From: Nostoc linckia z4
GTDB taxonomy: Bacteria; Cyanobacteriota; Cyanobacteriia; Cyanobacteriales; Nostocaceae
Assembly: GCF_002608075.1 (NCBI RefSeq)
Contig: NZ_LAHA01000002.1
Location: 225,540 to 289,539 of the forward strand
Length of the DNA stretch: 64,000 nt
Direction: 5' to 3'
Below are positions 1 through 8,138 of this stretch, piece after piece. Within the stretch, counting starts at the first letter, position 1; each line of letters opens with the position of its first letter. The position numbers and the translations under genes were made by a program. A model generated the notes under the pieces. The model was not told the origin of the DNA. It was given only the letters and a program-made list of their open reading frames with translations, and did no database searches.

Positions 1-2538
1 TGGAATATTGTATATTTGAGCAAGTTTTTCTCCTTCAAATCTGGCACAGGGAAGGTTATCTTCGGCATCTTCTACAGTGCCATATTTCAGAGGCATTTTA
101 TATAGAGTGCCACGTTGTTGACAAAATTCTAAAATTTGGCAACTTGGGGTATAACGAATTAAAAATTTATCTCCTAAATATTCCTGATATTCTCCTGTAG
201 GTAAAGCAGTAAATGGAATCTGATGGAGTAACAGGTGAGGTACTAAAATTAATTCTTCTATTCCTTGGAGATGTTGAGATATGAGTTCAGATATTTGTAG
301 GCGTTCAGCTAGTTCGCGGAGAATACTACTAATTTGAGTTTCCCATTTTTTGGGTTCATCTCTATATGGCAATAACCAATTTTGCTCAATCCAGCGTTGC
401 AAGGTATCTAATCCTTGTTCTGTACAGGTATGGAGAGTAATTTGGTTTTGCTGCACGACAAAAATATGGGTGTCGTTGTTAGTAGTGTAGAAACTGAGAA
501 TAGCTGTATTGGGTTGGTCAATTAGCTTTTGAATTTCTGATAATTTTAGGGGGGTAACTTGAATTTCTCCAGCTAACACCGGATCTTCGCGTCTGATATT
601 TTCCCAAACGTGTTGTTTTTGTCTTTCTAAAGTGGCGATCGCCTCATTATAAGCTTCCCATGCAGCACGTGTTTCACTGCGATTATTTTCAGATTTATGC
701 CCTTGGCGTTCTTGCTCAATTTGCCGTTGCAGTTCTTCGTATTGCTGTAATAATTCTTGGACTTTTGGGGGAATTTCTTCGCCTTGAGAGAGGTTGTAGC
801 TTGCCATTAAGTCTACAAGAAGTTTAGAGCGCGATCGCTCTGAATATTCAAAGGCTTTTTCTATTTGTCCAGCATTGATGCAAGCTTGCACCATGTTTTG
901 ATAAACATGAATAGCTTGTTCTAAAATTTCTTGACGACGCGATTCCGATTTTGCCCAACTGCGACTGGTTTCTACAGCTTCAATGGCTAAGCTATATCCT
1001 TCGATAGCTTCTAACCAACGCTTCGCGTTTGTAGCAATTTCACCTAGTTGGTTAGAAGCTGTAAAGCACTGTGAAGGAAAGGCTGTAGCCGTGAAAATTT
1101 CTAGGCCAAACCGACAACAAGCTATCGCTTTATCAATCTCTCCTAAATGTGTATATGCAATGGCCAGATTATTTTGGTTTTTAGCCCAATAATCGGGAAA
1201 ATTATCACGGGTAAAAACTTGGAAAGCTGCTTCATAATATTGAATTGCTTTATCTAAATTTTCTGCTTTGTTACCTATTCTCCTTTGGCTGTAGACAATA
1301 CCTAAATTTTTTTGAGCCATTGCCCAATCCATAGGAAAAGTCTCTTGACTGTAAATTTCTAAAGCTGCTTCAAAGGCTGCGATCGCTCGTTCTTGATTTT
1401 CCGTATAGTATATGTATGGCGGTTTTAAATATGCTATTCCCAAATTGTTTTGGGTCTTAGCCCATTCTATAGGAAATGTTTCTTTTGTATAAACCTGCAA
1501 AGCATCTGTGTAAGTTTGAATACCCGTTTCTAAATTGGCAATTTGGTTATCCTGAATTCTCTCACGATAGGCATTTGCTAGATTCATTGTTGTCTGCGCC
1601 CAATCATCAGGTAAAGCCTCACGGGTGCGGACTTGCAATGCTGCTTGAAAGCAAGCGATCGCCATTTCCAAATTTTCTGCGCGATCGCCATGAATTCGTT
1701 CAACAAATATAGCACCTAGAGTGTTGAGACTATTAGCCCATAATGTTTGAAAAGACTCTTTTGTGTTAACTTCTAACGCTGAACTAAGATACACTAAAGC
1801 CTTGTCCAAATTTTCTGCTTTATCACCCTTAACTCTTTGAAAATAAGCTTCTCCCAAATTGTGTTGTAGCTTTGCCCATTCTTTAGGAAATGATTCGCGG
1901 GTGTGAATTGGTAAAGCAGCCTTTAAAAGACTAATTGCCTGTTCTAAGTTATCAGCTTTCTCTCCATAAATACGGTAAAGGTAAGCCCGCGCCAAATTAT
2001 TTTTGATTGATGCCCACATTTCAGGCATATCTTCACGTTTGACGATTTTTAACGCTTCGTTGCAAGCTGATATTGCTTTTTCTATATTCTCGTGTTTATG
2101 TCCGTATATCCGGCTACTATAGGCTAAACTAAGATTGCATTGTATTTCTGCCCATAATAATTTTGCAAACTTTACTTTTTTATGGCTTATAAATTCAGCA
2201 CAAATTTCCCATCCGCTGACAGAAATCTCTAAGTTGAGTGCTTTATTACCTAAAGGAAAGTGGTGAACAATCTCACTAAAACAACAAACTCCTCTTATTA
2301 AAAAGAATGCTTTTTTTAAATCTATTTTAGACAGAGTATCTGGTATTCTTACCTGAAGCCACCTAACAAATTCATAATTCAACTTATCTAAATTTGCTTC
2401 TATAAATGGATATGCCATCTCATATTGATTAATATTTTTATAGCTTATATATGATGCTTTTTTTAGAAAAAAATAAAATTCAGTGTTGCGGTTTTGTCTA
2501 ACTTGTTTAGTTTTAGAAGTACGAAATGTTTTTCCCAT
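1..2538 (-). CDS. TPR-CHAT domain protein (partial, C-terminus beyond window)
   Basis: An open frame runs without a stop from an ATG at 2538 to the window edge, giving 846 codons. After about 130 N-terminal residues without clear motif come roughly nine tetratricopeptide repeats of 40-45 residues, each with a W-A-x-x-x-x-N-L-x-x-A-Y pattern and a spacer like G-x-K-A-E-N-L-x-x-A-I. The last part starts a CHAT (caspase-like) domain: LILVPHLLLHQIPFTALP followed by RYTPS. The catalytic His/Cys region lies outside the window, so protease activity cannot be judged. TPR-CHAT proteins are common in filamentous cyanobacteria and are generally thought to be protein-protein sensors coupled to a caspase-like peptidase. 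The 66-residue gene upstream ends 17 bp before this start, suggesting co-transcription. Confidence 0.88.
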   Translation of the reverse strand, partial: MGKTFRTSKTKQVRQNRNTEFYFFLKKASYISYKNINQYEMAYPFIEANLDKLNYEFVRWLQVRIPDTLSKIDLKKAFFLIRGVCCFSEIVHHFPLGNKALNLEISVSGWEICAEFISHKKVKFAKLLWAEIQCNLSLAYSSRIYGHKHENIEKAISACNEALKIVKREDMPEMWASIKNNLARAYLYRIYGEKADNLEQAISLLKAALPIHTRESFPKEWAKLQHNLGEAYFQRVKGDKAENLDKALVYLSSALEVNTKESFQTLWANSLNTLGAIFVERIHGDRAENLEMAIACFQAALQVRTREALPDDWAQTTMNLANAYRERIQDNQIANLETGIQTYTDALQVYTKETFPIEWAKTQNNLGIAYLKPPYIYYTENQERAIAAFEAALEIYSQETFPMDWAMAQKNLGIVYSQRRIGNKAENLDKAIQYYEAAFQVFTRDNFPDYWAKNQNNLAIAYTHLGEIDKAIACCRFGLEIFTATAFPSQCFTASNQLGEIATNAKRWLEAIEGYSLAIEAVETSRSWAKSESRRQEILEQAIHVYQNMVQACINAGQIEKAFEYSERSRSKLLVDLMASYNLSQGEEIPPKVQELLQQYEELQRQIEQERQGHKSENNRSETRAAWEAYNEAIATLERQKQHVWENIRREDPVLAGEIQVTPLKLSEIQKLIDQPNTAILSFYTTNNDTHIFVVQQNQITLHTCTEQGLDTLQRWIEQNWLLPYRDEPKKWETQISSILRELAERLQISELISQHLQGIEELILVPHLLLHQIPFTALPTGEYQEYLGDKFLIRYTPSCQILEFCQQRGTLYKMPLKYGTVEDAEDNLPCARFEGEKLAQIYNIP

Positions 2539-2555
2539 TTTTATTTAAATAATTT

Positions 2556-2756
2556 CTATTTATACTCTAATTCTAGAAAAATTTGCTGCCCATCTTCATC
2601 TTCTTCCCATGTTTCTAGCCAATCTCCATCAACATCATCACAATATAAATGGGCGGCTTCAAGCCCATACTTCATGATGTCATCCTGCACTTTTTGAGCA
2701 GCTTCTACAGCTTGTAAAAAGTTGTCTAATCTCTCAGAATGTTTTCCCTTAACCAT
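2556..2756 (-). CDS. Small acidic hypothetical protein, 66 aa
   Basis: ATG start at 2756. The protein is strongly acidic in its C-terminal half (DDVDGDW, TWEEDEDG) and predicted helical in its N-terminal half. No family was recognised. It lies 17 bp upstream of the TPR-CHAT gene on the same strand and 87 bp downstream of the antitoxin gene, so it may be the first gene of a CHAT operon. The composition is coherent for a real protein and the frame is not explained by a gene on the other strand. Confidence 0.6.
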   Translation of the reverse strand: MVKGKHSERLDNFLQAVEAAQKVQDDIMKYGLEAAHLYCDDVDGDWLETWEEDEDGQQIFLELEYK

Positions 2757-2843
2757 AAGTACTTACTTTGTTAAGTAATAATGTGGCTATACAAATTAAA
2801 TAAATTAAATTGACCGATAATTATAAATGAAATCTGTGTCATT

Positions 2844-3551
2844 CTAAATATCTGCCAACTTTTCTAGCAATTCTTCAGCTAAATCCAACAACTCAATCTC
2901 ATCAATTTCATCACTAGTTCCGCGATTACTTTCTCCACACAACACATTAGCAGCCAAAACATTTTTCACAGCGAAAATCCTATCTTCTTCCTCCGATAAA
3001 CTAAGACATTTTTCCAAGTCTACAGCAACTTCTTGAATTGTCCTTGAACCTAAACGTTGTCTCACTTTCACTGCTACTGCATCGTCACTTTCCAGCAGTT
3101 TTACCAAAGCTGTTCTCAGTCCATCATCCTCAGTAGAAAACTTCTCAACGGCTAGGCGTACATATTCGCGCACACTCATGTTTGCCGCCAATGCCTTTTG
3201 GAAAACTACATCTGGTACATCTACTAGCAACAGACCATCGTTATCGCTGGCTTGATATAAATCATCACCTTGTTTGACGGCTACCAGCAAATCTGCACCC
3301 AAGGCGTGTAAATAGTGCAACACTGATTCCAACTCATGCTCTTTTAACGCCGACTCCAATTTAGACACCGCCGCTTGCTTTACTCCCAGCTTTTCTGCTA
3401 GCTGTGTCTGAGTCAATCCTGCTTTATTACGTATTTCCCGCATAGCATCGGTAAGATAAAGACGCAAGTACTCTAACTTACCCGCCAAAATCACCTCTGG
3501 GTCATCGCTTACCTTTTGCTGCAACCAAGCTTGAAAATTAGGCTTTTTCAT
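2844..3551 (-). CDS. XRE-family HTH antitoxin with extended C-terminus (HigA-like)
   Basis: 235 residues from the ATG at 3551 (MKKPNF); the frame is open 7 codons further, but this ATG gives a 14-bp overlap with the upstream toxin gene, as expected for translational coupling. Residues about 40-85 form an XRE helix-turn-helix (LTQTQLAEKLGVKQAAVSKL). Typical HigA antitoxins are about 100 residues, so the roughly 130-residue C-terminal part, acidic and helical with no recognised motif, is unusual. Expected role: it neutralises the HigB-like protein encoded just upstream and represses the operon through palindromes at 3972-4016. The identity as antitoxin is inferred from gene order and HTH type. 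Confidence 0.8.
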   Translation of the reverse strand: MKKPNFQAWLQQKVSDDPEVILAGKLEYLRLYLTDAMREIRNKAGLTQTQLAEKLGVKQAAVSKLESALKEHELESVLHYLHALGADLLVAVKQGDDLYQASDNDGLLLVDVPDVVFQKALAANMSVREYVRLAVEKFSTEDDGLRTALVKLLESDDAVAVKVRQRLGSRTIQEVAVDLEKCLSLSEEEDRIFAVKNVLAANVLCGESNRGTSDEIDEIELLDLAEELLEKLADI

Positions 3552-3951
3552 GATTCCTCTGCTGCAATTCACGTAATCTTACTCTTGCAGGTTCTTTGTC
3601 TCTATCTTTGATAGCGTCATCATATTTTTTCATAAAGACGTGCAACACCACGAAACGCTGAGGAGTAGCAGCCGTTAAAATAAACCGTGGATTATGTTCG
3701 CTCTTGGTCATGCGTAACTCATACAAATCATCTTCCAGCTTCTCAAAGATGTCGCTGGTCAGTGACGCGAGTCCTTTGTTACACAGGTAGCCAAGATTAA
3801 CTTGCAGACGCCTGGTTTCGGAAGCACTCAGTAATGGTTTTGGTGGGTTTTCTGGTTGCTCCTCTTGGGGAATCATCCTGATGAAAAAAGCAAGCAAGTC
3901 TTTGGGGATTTCCCCATTGACATCTTGATAAAGTTCCCAAGTCCAAGTCAC
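3538..3951 (-). CDS. HigB-like toxin (phage Gp49-like / RelE-superfamily)
   Basis: 137 residues, ATG at 3951. The C-terminal half has the Gp49-like signature: an acidic-aromatic stretch (DDLYELRMTKSEHNPRF), then a hydrophobic strand with VVLHVFMKK and a basic helix rich in R and E. These proteins are ribosome-dependent mRNA interferases in characterised HigB families. It is the first gene of a toxin-antitoxin pair and overlaps the XRE gene by 14 bp. The N-terminal 40 residues (MTWTWELYQDVNGEIPKDLL) are longer than in minimal HigB proteins. The family call is fairly safe; toxicity is inference. Confidence 0.78.
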   Translation of the reverse strand: MTWTWELYQDVNGEIPKDLLAFFIRMIPQEEQPENPPKPLLSASETRRLQVNLGYLCNKGLASLTSDIFEKLEDDLYELRMTKSEHNPRFILTAATPQRFVVLHVFMKKYDDAIKDRDKEPARVRLRELQQRNHEKA

Positions 3952-3971
3952 TTCCTACCTCACAGTATAAT

Positions 3972-4016
3972 ATTCTTTATAAAGAATGTCAAATCAAATA
4001 TTCTTTTAAAGGAATA
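3972..4016. promoter_or_regulatory. Twin palindromes upstream of the toxin-antitoxin operon (candidate operator)
   Basis: Two similar palindromes lie 21-65 bp upstream of the toxin start: a perfect 16-mer ATTCTTTATAAAGAAT at 3972-3987 and an imperfect 18-mer TATTCTTTTAAAGGAATA at 3999-4016. Their centres are 28 bp apart. Placement and pairing fit binding sites for the XRE antitoxin, which normally autorepresses; this is inference. Confidence 0.6.
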
Positions 4017-4100
4017 ACATATAGAATAAGTAAGTGCAACTAAGGTAATAAAAGAATGAGGCATGAAAATGGTGCGTTAGGCTAAAGCCATAACGCACCC

Positions 4101-4233
4101 TACTGGCGTGTCAAAGCTAAAATAGTGCATTAGTAAACTCTTGTGGGGTGGGCATCCTGCCCGCCCGGACGGGTCTCCTCACCCGTCCCAGAATAAAATC
4201 TATTGCAACATTTAAGGCTTGCCACGCTACTAC
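4101..4233. repeat. MITE-like dispersed repeat, family B, copy 1
   Basis: The 60 bp at 4106-4165 match 44197-44256 with one mismatch. The outer ends form near-inverted repeats: TACTGGCGTGTCAAAGC on the left, and the reverse complement of the right end (about 4217-4233) reads TAGTAGCGTGGCAAGC. An internal hairpin GACGGGT/ACCCGTC lies at about 4167-4190. No coding capacity. The stretch 4053-4102 holds another hairpin (GGTGCGTTA with TAACGCACC). This fills the spacer between the TA operon and lysS. Confidence 0.65.
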
Positions 4234-4248
4234 TTAAGATTTAATGTC

Positions 4249-5934
4249 TCAACTCAGTTGTTCGTACTTAAATTTCCCTTTAATAAACTTGTTGAAATAT
4301 TGACCTTTGGATGGTGCATTATCTAAGCCTTCCTTGACACTGGGAGGTACTTTGAAATACTCATAAACACTTCCGCTATCAAATTCAATAGTTAGTGTTT
4401 GAGTTTTTACATCGTGGGTAAATTGCTTAATAACGTTGCCCTCAGGTTTGAGTAGGGGGAAAGCAATTACATCCCGAATACTGGGAGAATCAGTTAGTAA
4501 CATTACTAAGCGATCGATTCCAATTCCTAAACCACCAGTAGGCGGCATACCATATTCCAAAGCTGCCAAAAAGTCTTCGTCTACACCTTGCGCCTCTAAA
4601 TCACCAGCAGCTTTTCTAGCAGCTTGCGCTTCTAAGCGTTCTCTTTGGTCGATGGGATCGGTAAGTTCTGAGAAGCTATTGCCAGTTTCCCGCCCGACTA
4701 TGAATAACTCAAATCTTTCCACCAAACCAGGTTGAGAACGGTGGGGTTTTGCTAACGGGGAAATTTCCACTGGATAATCAATTACAAAGGTAGGCTGAAT
4801 TAACTTTTCTTCTACCTTTTGTTCAAAAGCTTCATTCAAGAGTTTACCAATAGATTGCACATCGTCTATTGCTTCCAAACCAGCATTTTTACTTGCTGTT
4901 TTTGCTTCTTCCAAAGTTTGGAAAGATTGAAAATCTAGCCCGGTAAACTCTTTAACTAAATCGTGCATCGTTACCCGTCGCCAAGGTGGTGTTAAATCTA
5001 TAGATTCACCTTGGTAGGTAATTTTTAGCGTGCCGAGTACTTCTTGGGCAACAGTGGTAATAATTCCTTCTGTTAGCGCCATCATATCGTTGTAGTCGGC
5101 GTAGGCTTGGTAAATTTCAATAGTTGTAAATTCGGGATTGTGTCGAGTCGAAATTCCCTCATTGCGGAAAATTCGCCCTAATTCAAACACTTTTTCAAAC
5201 CCACCTACGATTAACCGCTTCAGATGAAGTTCTGTGGCAATTCGCAGATACAACTCCATTTCTAAAGTGTTGTGGTAAGTGATAAATGGACGTGCATCTG
5301 CACCCCCAGCTTCACTTTGTAGAACTGGCGTTTCAATTTCTAGAAAATCCCGTTCTTCTAAATAGCGACGAATCCCGGCAGTGATTTGGGCGCGACGGCG
5401 GAAAGTTTGCCGCACTTCTGGGTTAACAATCAAGTCAACGTAGCGCTGACGGTAGCGCTTGGCAACATCCGTCAATCCATGCCACTTGTCGGGTAGGGGC
5501 AACAGAGATTTAGTCAGGATGGTGTATTGTTTGACGTAGACAGATAACTCGCCCTTTTCAGTCCGTTTGATAGTACCTTTGACTCCTAAGATGTCGCCTG
5601 CATCTGTGAGTTGTTTCAAGTGATTGAACGCATCGGCATCAATATCTGCCATGCCTTCTTGGATGCGATTTTTCTCTAAATAAAGCTGAATCGTGCCGGT
5701 TTCGTCTTGTAAGGTGAAGAAAGCCAATTTACCGAAAACCCGACGCGCCATAATGCGTCCGGCAATCGCCACTTCTAAATCAACTTCTTCACCACTGGCT
5801 AAATTGGCAAATTGTTCTTGTAACTGCGCTGCGTGATGGGTGGATTCCCAACGATAGGCGTAGGGATTAGTGCCTAACTGCTTTAGCTGATCTACTTTTT
5901 CCAGCCTCGCGGCACGGAGATCTTCTTCCGACAT
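4249..5934 (-). CDS. lysS: Lysyl-tRNA synthetase, class II, with C-terminal KTSC domain
   Basis: 561 residues, ATG at 5934. An N-terminal OB fold (about 60-150, with [20 protein letters not shown]) binds the anticodon. The class II catalytic core has motif 2 ([20 protein letters not shown]) and motif 3 ([14 protein letters not shown]). The enzyme charges tRNA-Lys using ATP. Beyond the normal end (about residue 495) is a 65-residue extension with VYEYFKVP and a basic end, matching the KTSC domain, which is named after the lysyl-tRNA synthetase C-terminus. The extension is typical of cyanobacterial LysRS but its function is unknown. The gene stands alone. Confidence 0.97.
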   Translation of the reverse strand: MSEEDLRAARLEKVDQLKQLGTNPYAYRWESTHHAAQLQEQFANLASGEEVDLEVAIAGRIMARRVFGKLAFFTLQDETGTIQLYLEKNRIQEGMADIDADAFNHLKQLTDAGDILGVKGTIKRTEKGELSVYVKQYTILTKSLLPLPDKWHGLTDVAKRYRQRYVDLIVNPEVRQTFRRRAQITAGIRRYLEERDFLEIETPVLQSEAGGADARPFITYHNTLEMELYLRIATELHLKRLIVGGFEKVFELGRIFRNEGISTRHNPEFTTIEIYQAYADYNDMMALTEGIITTVAQEVLGTLKITYQGESIDLTPPWRRVTMHDLVKEFTGLDFQSFQTLEEAKTASKNAGLEAIDDVQSIGKLLNEAFEQKVEEKLIQPTFVIDYPVEISPLAKPHRSQPGLVERFELFIVGRETGNSFSELTDPIDQRERLEAQAARKAAGDLEAQGVDEDFLAALEYGMPPTGGLGIGIDRLVMLLTDSPSIRDVIAFPLLKPEGNVIKQFTHDVKTQTLTIEFDSGSVYEYFKVPPSVKEGLDNAPSKGQYFNKFIKGKFKYEQLS

Positions 5935-6022
5935 GGTAACGAACTAAATAGGGCAAGATTAATTATAGATGCTGCAAAAGTTGGCAGTAAGAGATATTTG
6001 TCCTTGAAAGCGCGGGCGTAGG

Positions 6023-6126
6023 CAATACGGTTCGGGGAAAGGGGAAAGGGGAAGGGGGAAAGGTTTCAAATACATCCAAATCCCCTTACCCCTTAACCTT
6101 TTCCCAGACAACAAGGGACGTTATCC
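6023..6126. repeat. MITE-like dispersed repeat, family A, copy 1
   Basis: Begins with CAATACGGTTCGGGG at 6023. 51 bp at 6059-6109 are identical to 27267-27317. The left end is expanded by GGGGAAA heptamers compared with the second copy. The right terminal inverted repeat seen in copy 2 is missing here. Non-coding; it lies between lysS and the small secreted protein gene. Confidence 0.65.
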
Positions 6127-6215
6127 TCCATCCCATTTCCGGAAATTGAAATTCACATTGGTAAATTATTTCCATAAGTGTGGCGATCGCAAACTTTAAT
6201 CTAAAAATAAAACCT

Positions 6216-6644
6216 TTATTTTTGATTGACTTTGAGCGAATAGCGAGATAGAGTTGCCTTCATTTTCAAGTTAGTAAACTTCAATATTGCGTCCACTAAT
6301 TCTTGCTGTTCTGGTTGTAACTTCAGTGTTTTGAGCGCTTGATTGATATTGTTACCAGCGCGGAGATTGCGAGCAAATTGGGCACGCTGAGATGAATTTA
6401 ATACTGCCTGAATTTCCTTGTTTCTTCTCTGACGTATACCCTGGAGTTGTTGGCGTTGTTGGGGAGTCAGGTTAATATCTGATATTAAAGTAGAATCGCT
6501 GACAGCTTTAGTAGTTTTGGCGACAAGAATACTCGAAGTATTATTTAGTTGAACGTTTGCAGCTAGGGCAATTCCCGGTATGAAGAAAATAAAAGCAAGG
6601 ATATTAAATAATACAAAAAGCCGTTTTATCAAGTAAATCGCCAT
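6216..6644 (-). CDS. Small secreted Spy/CpxP-like protein
   Basis: 142 residues, ATG at 6644. Residues 1-28 are a signal peptide: basic start, long hydrophobic core, cleavage near ALA-AN. The mature part contains LTPQQRQQLQGIRQRRNKEI followed by a second helix around SSQRAQF and a third around LQPEQQELV, the layout of LTxxQ-type helical proteins of the Spy/CpxP group. A periplasmic chaperone-like or envelope-stress role is possible from the fold type only. It stands alone between repeats. Confidence 0.75.
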   Translation of the reverse strand: MAIYLIKRLFVLFNILAFIFFIPGIALAANVQLNNTSSILVAKTTKAVSDSTLISDINLTPQQRQQLQGIRQRRNKEIQAVLNSSQRAQFARNLRAGNNINQALKTLKLQPEQQELVDAILKFTNLKMKATLSRYSLKVNQK

Positions 6645-6669
6645 GTTGAAAAATGCCTAATTTAATGCT

Positions 6670-6815
6670 CAGATATGGGCTGGGGGTTGGGCATGGGGCA
6701 TTGGGCATTGAGCATGGGGAAAGGGGGAAAGGGGAAAGGGAAAGGGGGAAAGGGGAAAGATTAAATTTATTCCTTTTCCCTCTAACCTTTTCCCCTGCCC
6801 CCTGCTCCCCACTCT
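6670..6815. repeat. STRR-type inverted repeat block
   Basis: Heptamer-like arrays: GGGCATT/GGGCATG units, then GGGGAAA units, then their complements TTTCCCC and CCCTGCTCCCC. The two arms are complementary and could fold as a long hairpin. A closely similar block lies at 53110-53245, including the shared AAAGATTAAATTT core. Read from the M48 gene (minus strand), the G-rich arm starts about 8 nt after its stop codon. Confidence 0.6.
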
Positions 6816-6824
6816 CTAGTCCTT

Positions 6825-7796
6825 TTACGAATTATTATCCGGCCTTCTCATTCTGTTAATTTCGCGTTGTAATTCTTCAATTTGACGGCGCAAAGCTTCT
6901 TTTTCATTTTCGGAAGAATCTGCAGGAACATTTACTGCTCCAGATGCGGGCGATCGCTGGTAGTTTCCTTGACGAATTTGCTGATACTCCTCTGATACCG
7001 CCCACTGTTGTAAGTAGTGCAAACGCTCCACAGGAAAAGGATGTGTCATCATTGCACCTTGAAACCCAGTGTACATTAAGAATTTATACACTTGGTTAAG
7101 TCCATCTTCATCAAGTGCTTGATAATTTTCAGACTGTTTCATAAATTCTTGTAAACTGCATTCGTGGGCATATTTGAAACTACCGCCCGTGACTTTCATC
7201 ATCGAACTCATCACGGGATTTAAGTCATCCATTACCAATAAAGCAGCCCGATCTGACGATAACTCAGCTTTACGTCGCCATTCGTAAAAAGCAAGCAACA
7301 AACCTTGACTAAGGAAATTACCAATGCCAAAGGTTAATTCCCCAACGGTAGTAGCTACACTCCTCGCCCATATCGCCATTTGAATTAAAATAGTATGACC
7401 ACATTTAATGTGCCCCAGTTCATGGGCTAACACCGCCCTAATTTCAACTTCGTTTAGTAAGTCTAATATCCCTGTATTTATGACTATGTAAGGATGCTCT
7501 TGTCCAAGTGCGTAGCTATTAGCTTGGGAATTTTGCTCAACAAACAGTGCGGGTTCTGGATAAATGTCCAAATCTCGGACGCATTCCCGAAAAATCTGGT
7601 AGATGGTGGAATATTGGCGCGGCCCGACTTGGATGGTGTTGCCCATTAAATAAACTAACTGAGGGCGTTCAGCGAAAAATTCCACAAATTTACGGGCTAA
7701 AAAATCAAATCCTGGTAAATTACGTAAAGCTTGCTCTGCTTGGCTATCCAGGGGATGCCTGAAGGCTTCGCTGGAAATTCCTGTGTAGGTTGGCAT
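6825..7796 (-). CDS. M48-family zinc metallopeptidase
   Basis: 323 residues, ATG at 7796. Zinc site HELGH at 125-129 with the third ligand Glu178 in AELSSDRAALL, the M48 (HtpX/Ste24-like) arrangement. A hydrophobic segment lies at about 132-170, so the protein may be membrane associated. The C-terminus (about 295-323) is charged and coiled-coil-like (EKEALRRQIEELQREINRM). The N-terminal domain before the HExxH is of the cyanobacterial and plant OMA1/M48 type. Likely role: membrane protein quality control; the substrate cannot be named. Single gene. Confidence 0.92.
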   Translation of the reverse strand: MPTYTGISSEAFRHPLDSQAEQALRNLPGFDFLARKFVEFFAERPQLVYLMGNTIQVGPRQYSTIYQIFRECVRDLDIYPEPALFVEQNSQANSYALGQEHPYIVINTGILDLLNEVEIRAVLAHELGHIKCGHTILIQMAIWARSVATTVGELTFGIGNFLSQGLLLAFYEWRRKAELSSDRAALLVMDDLNPVMSSMMKVTGGSFKYAHECSLQEFMKQSENYQALDEDGLNQVYKFLMYTGFQGAMMTHPFPVERLHYLQQWAVSEEYQQIRQGNYQRSPASGAVNVPADSSENEKEALRRQIEELQREINRMRRPDNNS

Positions 7797-8136
7797 AATT
7801 AGGTAATTGGTGATTGGTCATTAGTCATTGGTCATTAGTCATTAGTCATTAGTTTTAGATAAAGAACAAATGACTAAGCCCAAAGTTAAAAGCTAAGGCT
7901 TCTTTATATTTCAGACGCCAGTTGCTATCCTACGGTAACCCTAAGGGCGAACAAGCCCAAAGAAAGTCCTGTGGAACGCAGTGGCTCAAGGGCAGTTCCT
8001 TTAAGCGGGGGAACCCCACCAACGGACTGCCTGAACTCTGTAACAGAAGACAAATGACAAATGATCAATGACAAAGGACAACATAATAGAAATGGGGCTT
8101 TATTGGTAAAAGTCACTTTGTTATGGGATTAAAAGC
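7797..8136. repeat. Intergenic repeats: TCATTAG array and dispersed repeat
   Basis: 7801-7855 holds tandem 7-mers of the type GTCATTA/GTCATTG. 7930-8040 holds a composite GC-richer repeat (AAGGGCGAACAAGCCC, GGGGGAACCCC) of the kind scattered in Nostoc genomes, followed by more ATGACAA units. No credible gene is present. Confidence 0.55.
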
Positions 8137-8138
8137 GT

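Noticed and set aside
1-2538. Craspase-type CRISPR caspase (TPR-CHAT with Cas7-11)
   Set aside because: No gRAMP or cas gene is near, and the repeat number and neighbours fit ordinary cyanobacterial TPR-CHAT proteins.
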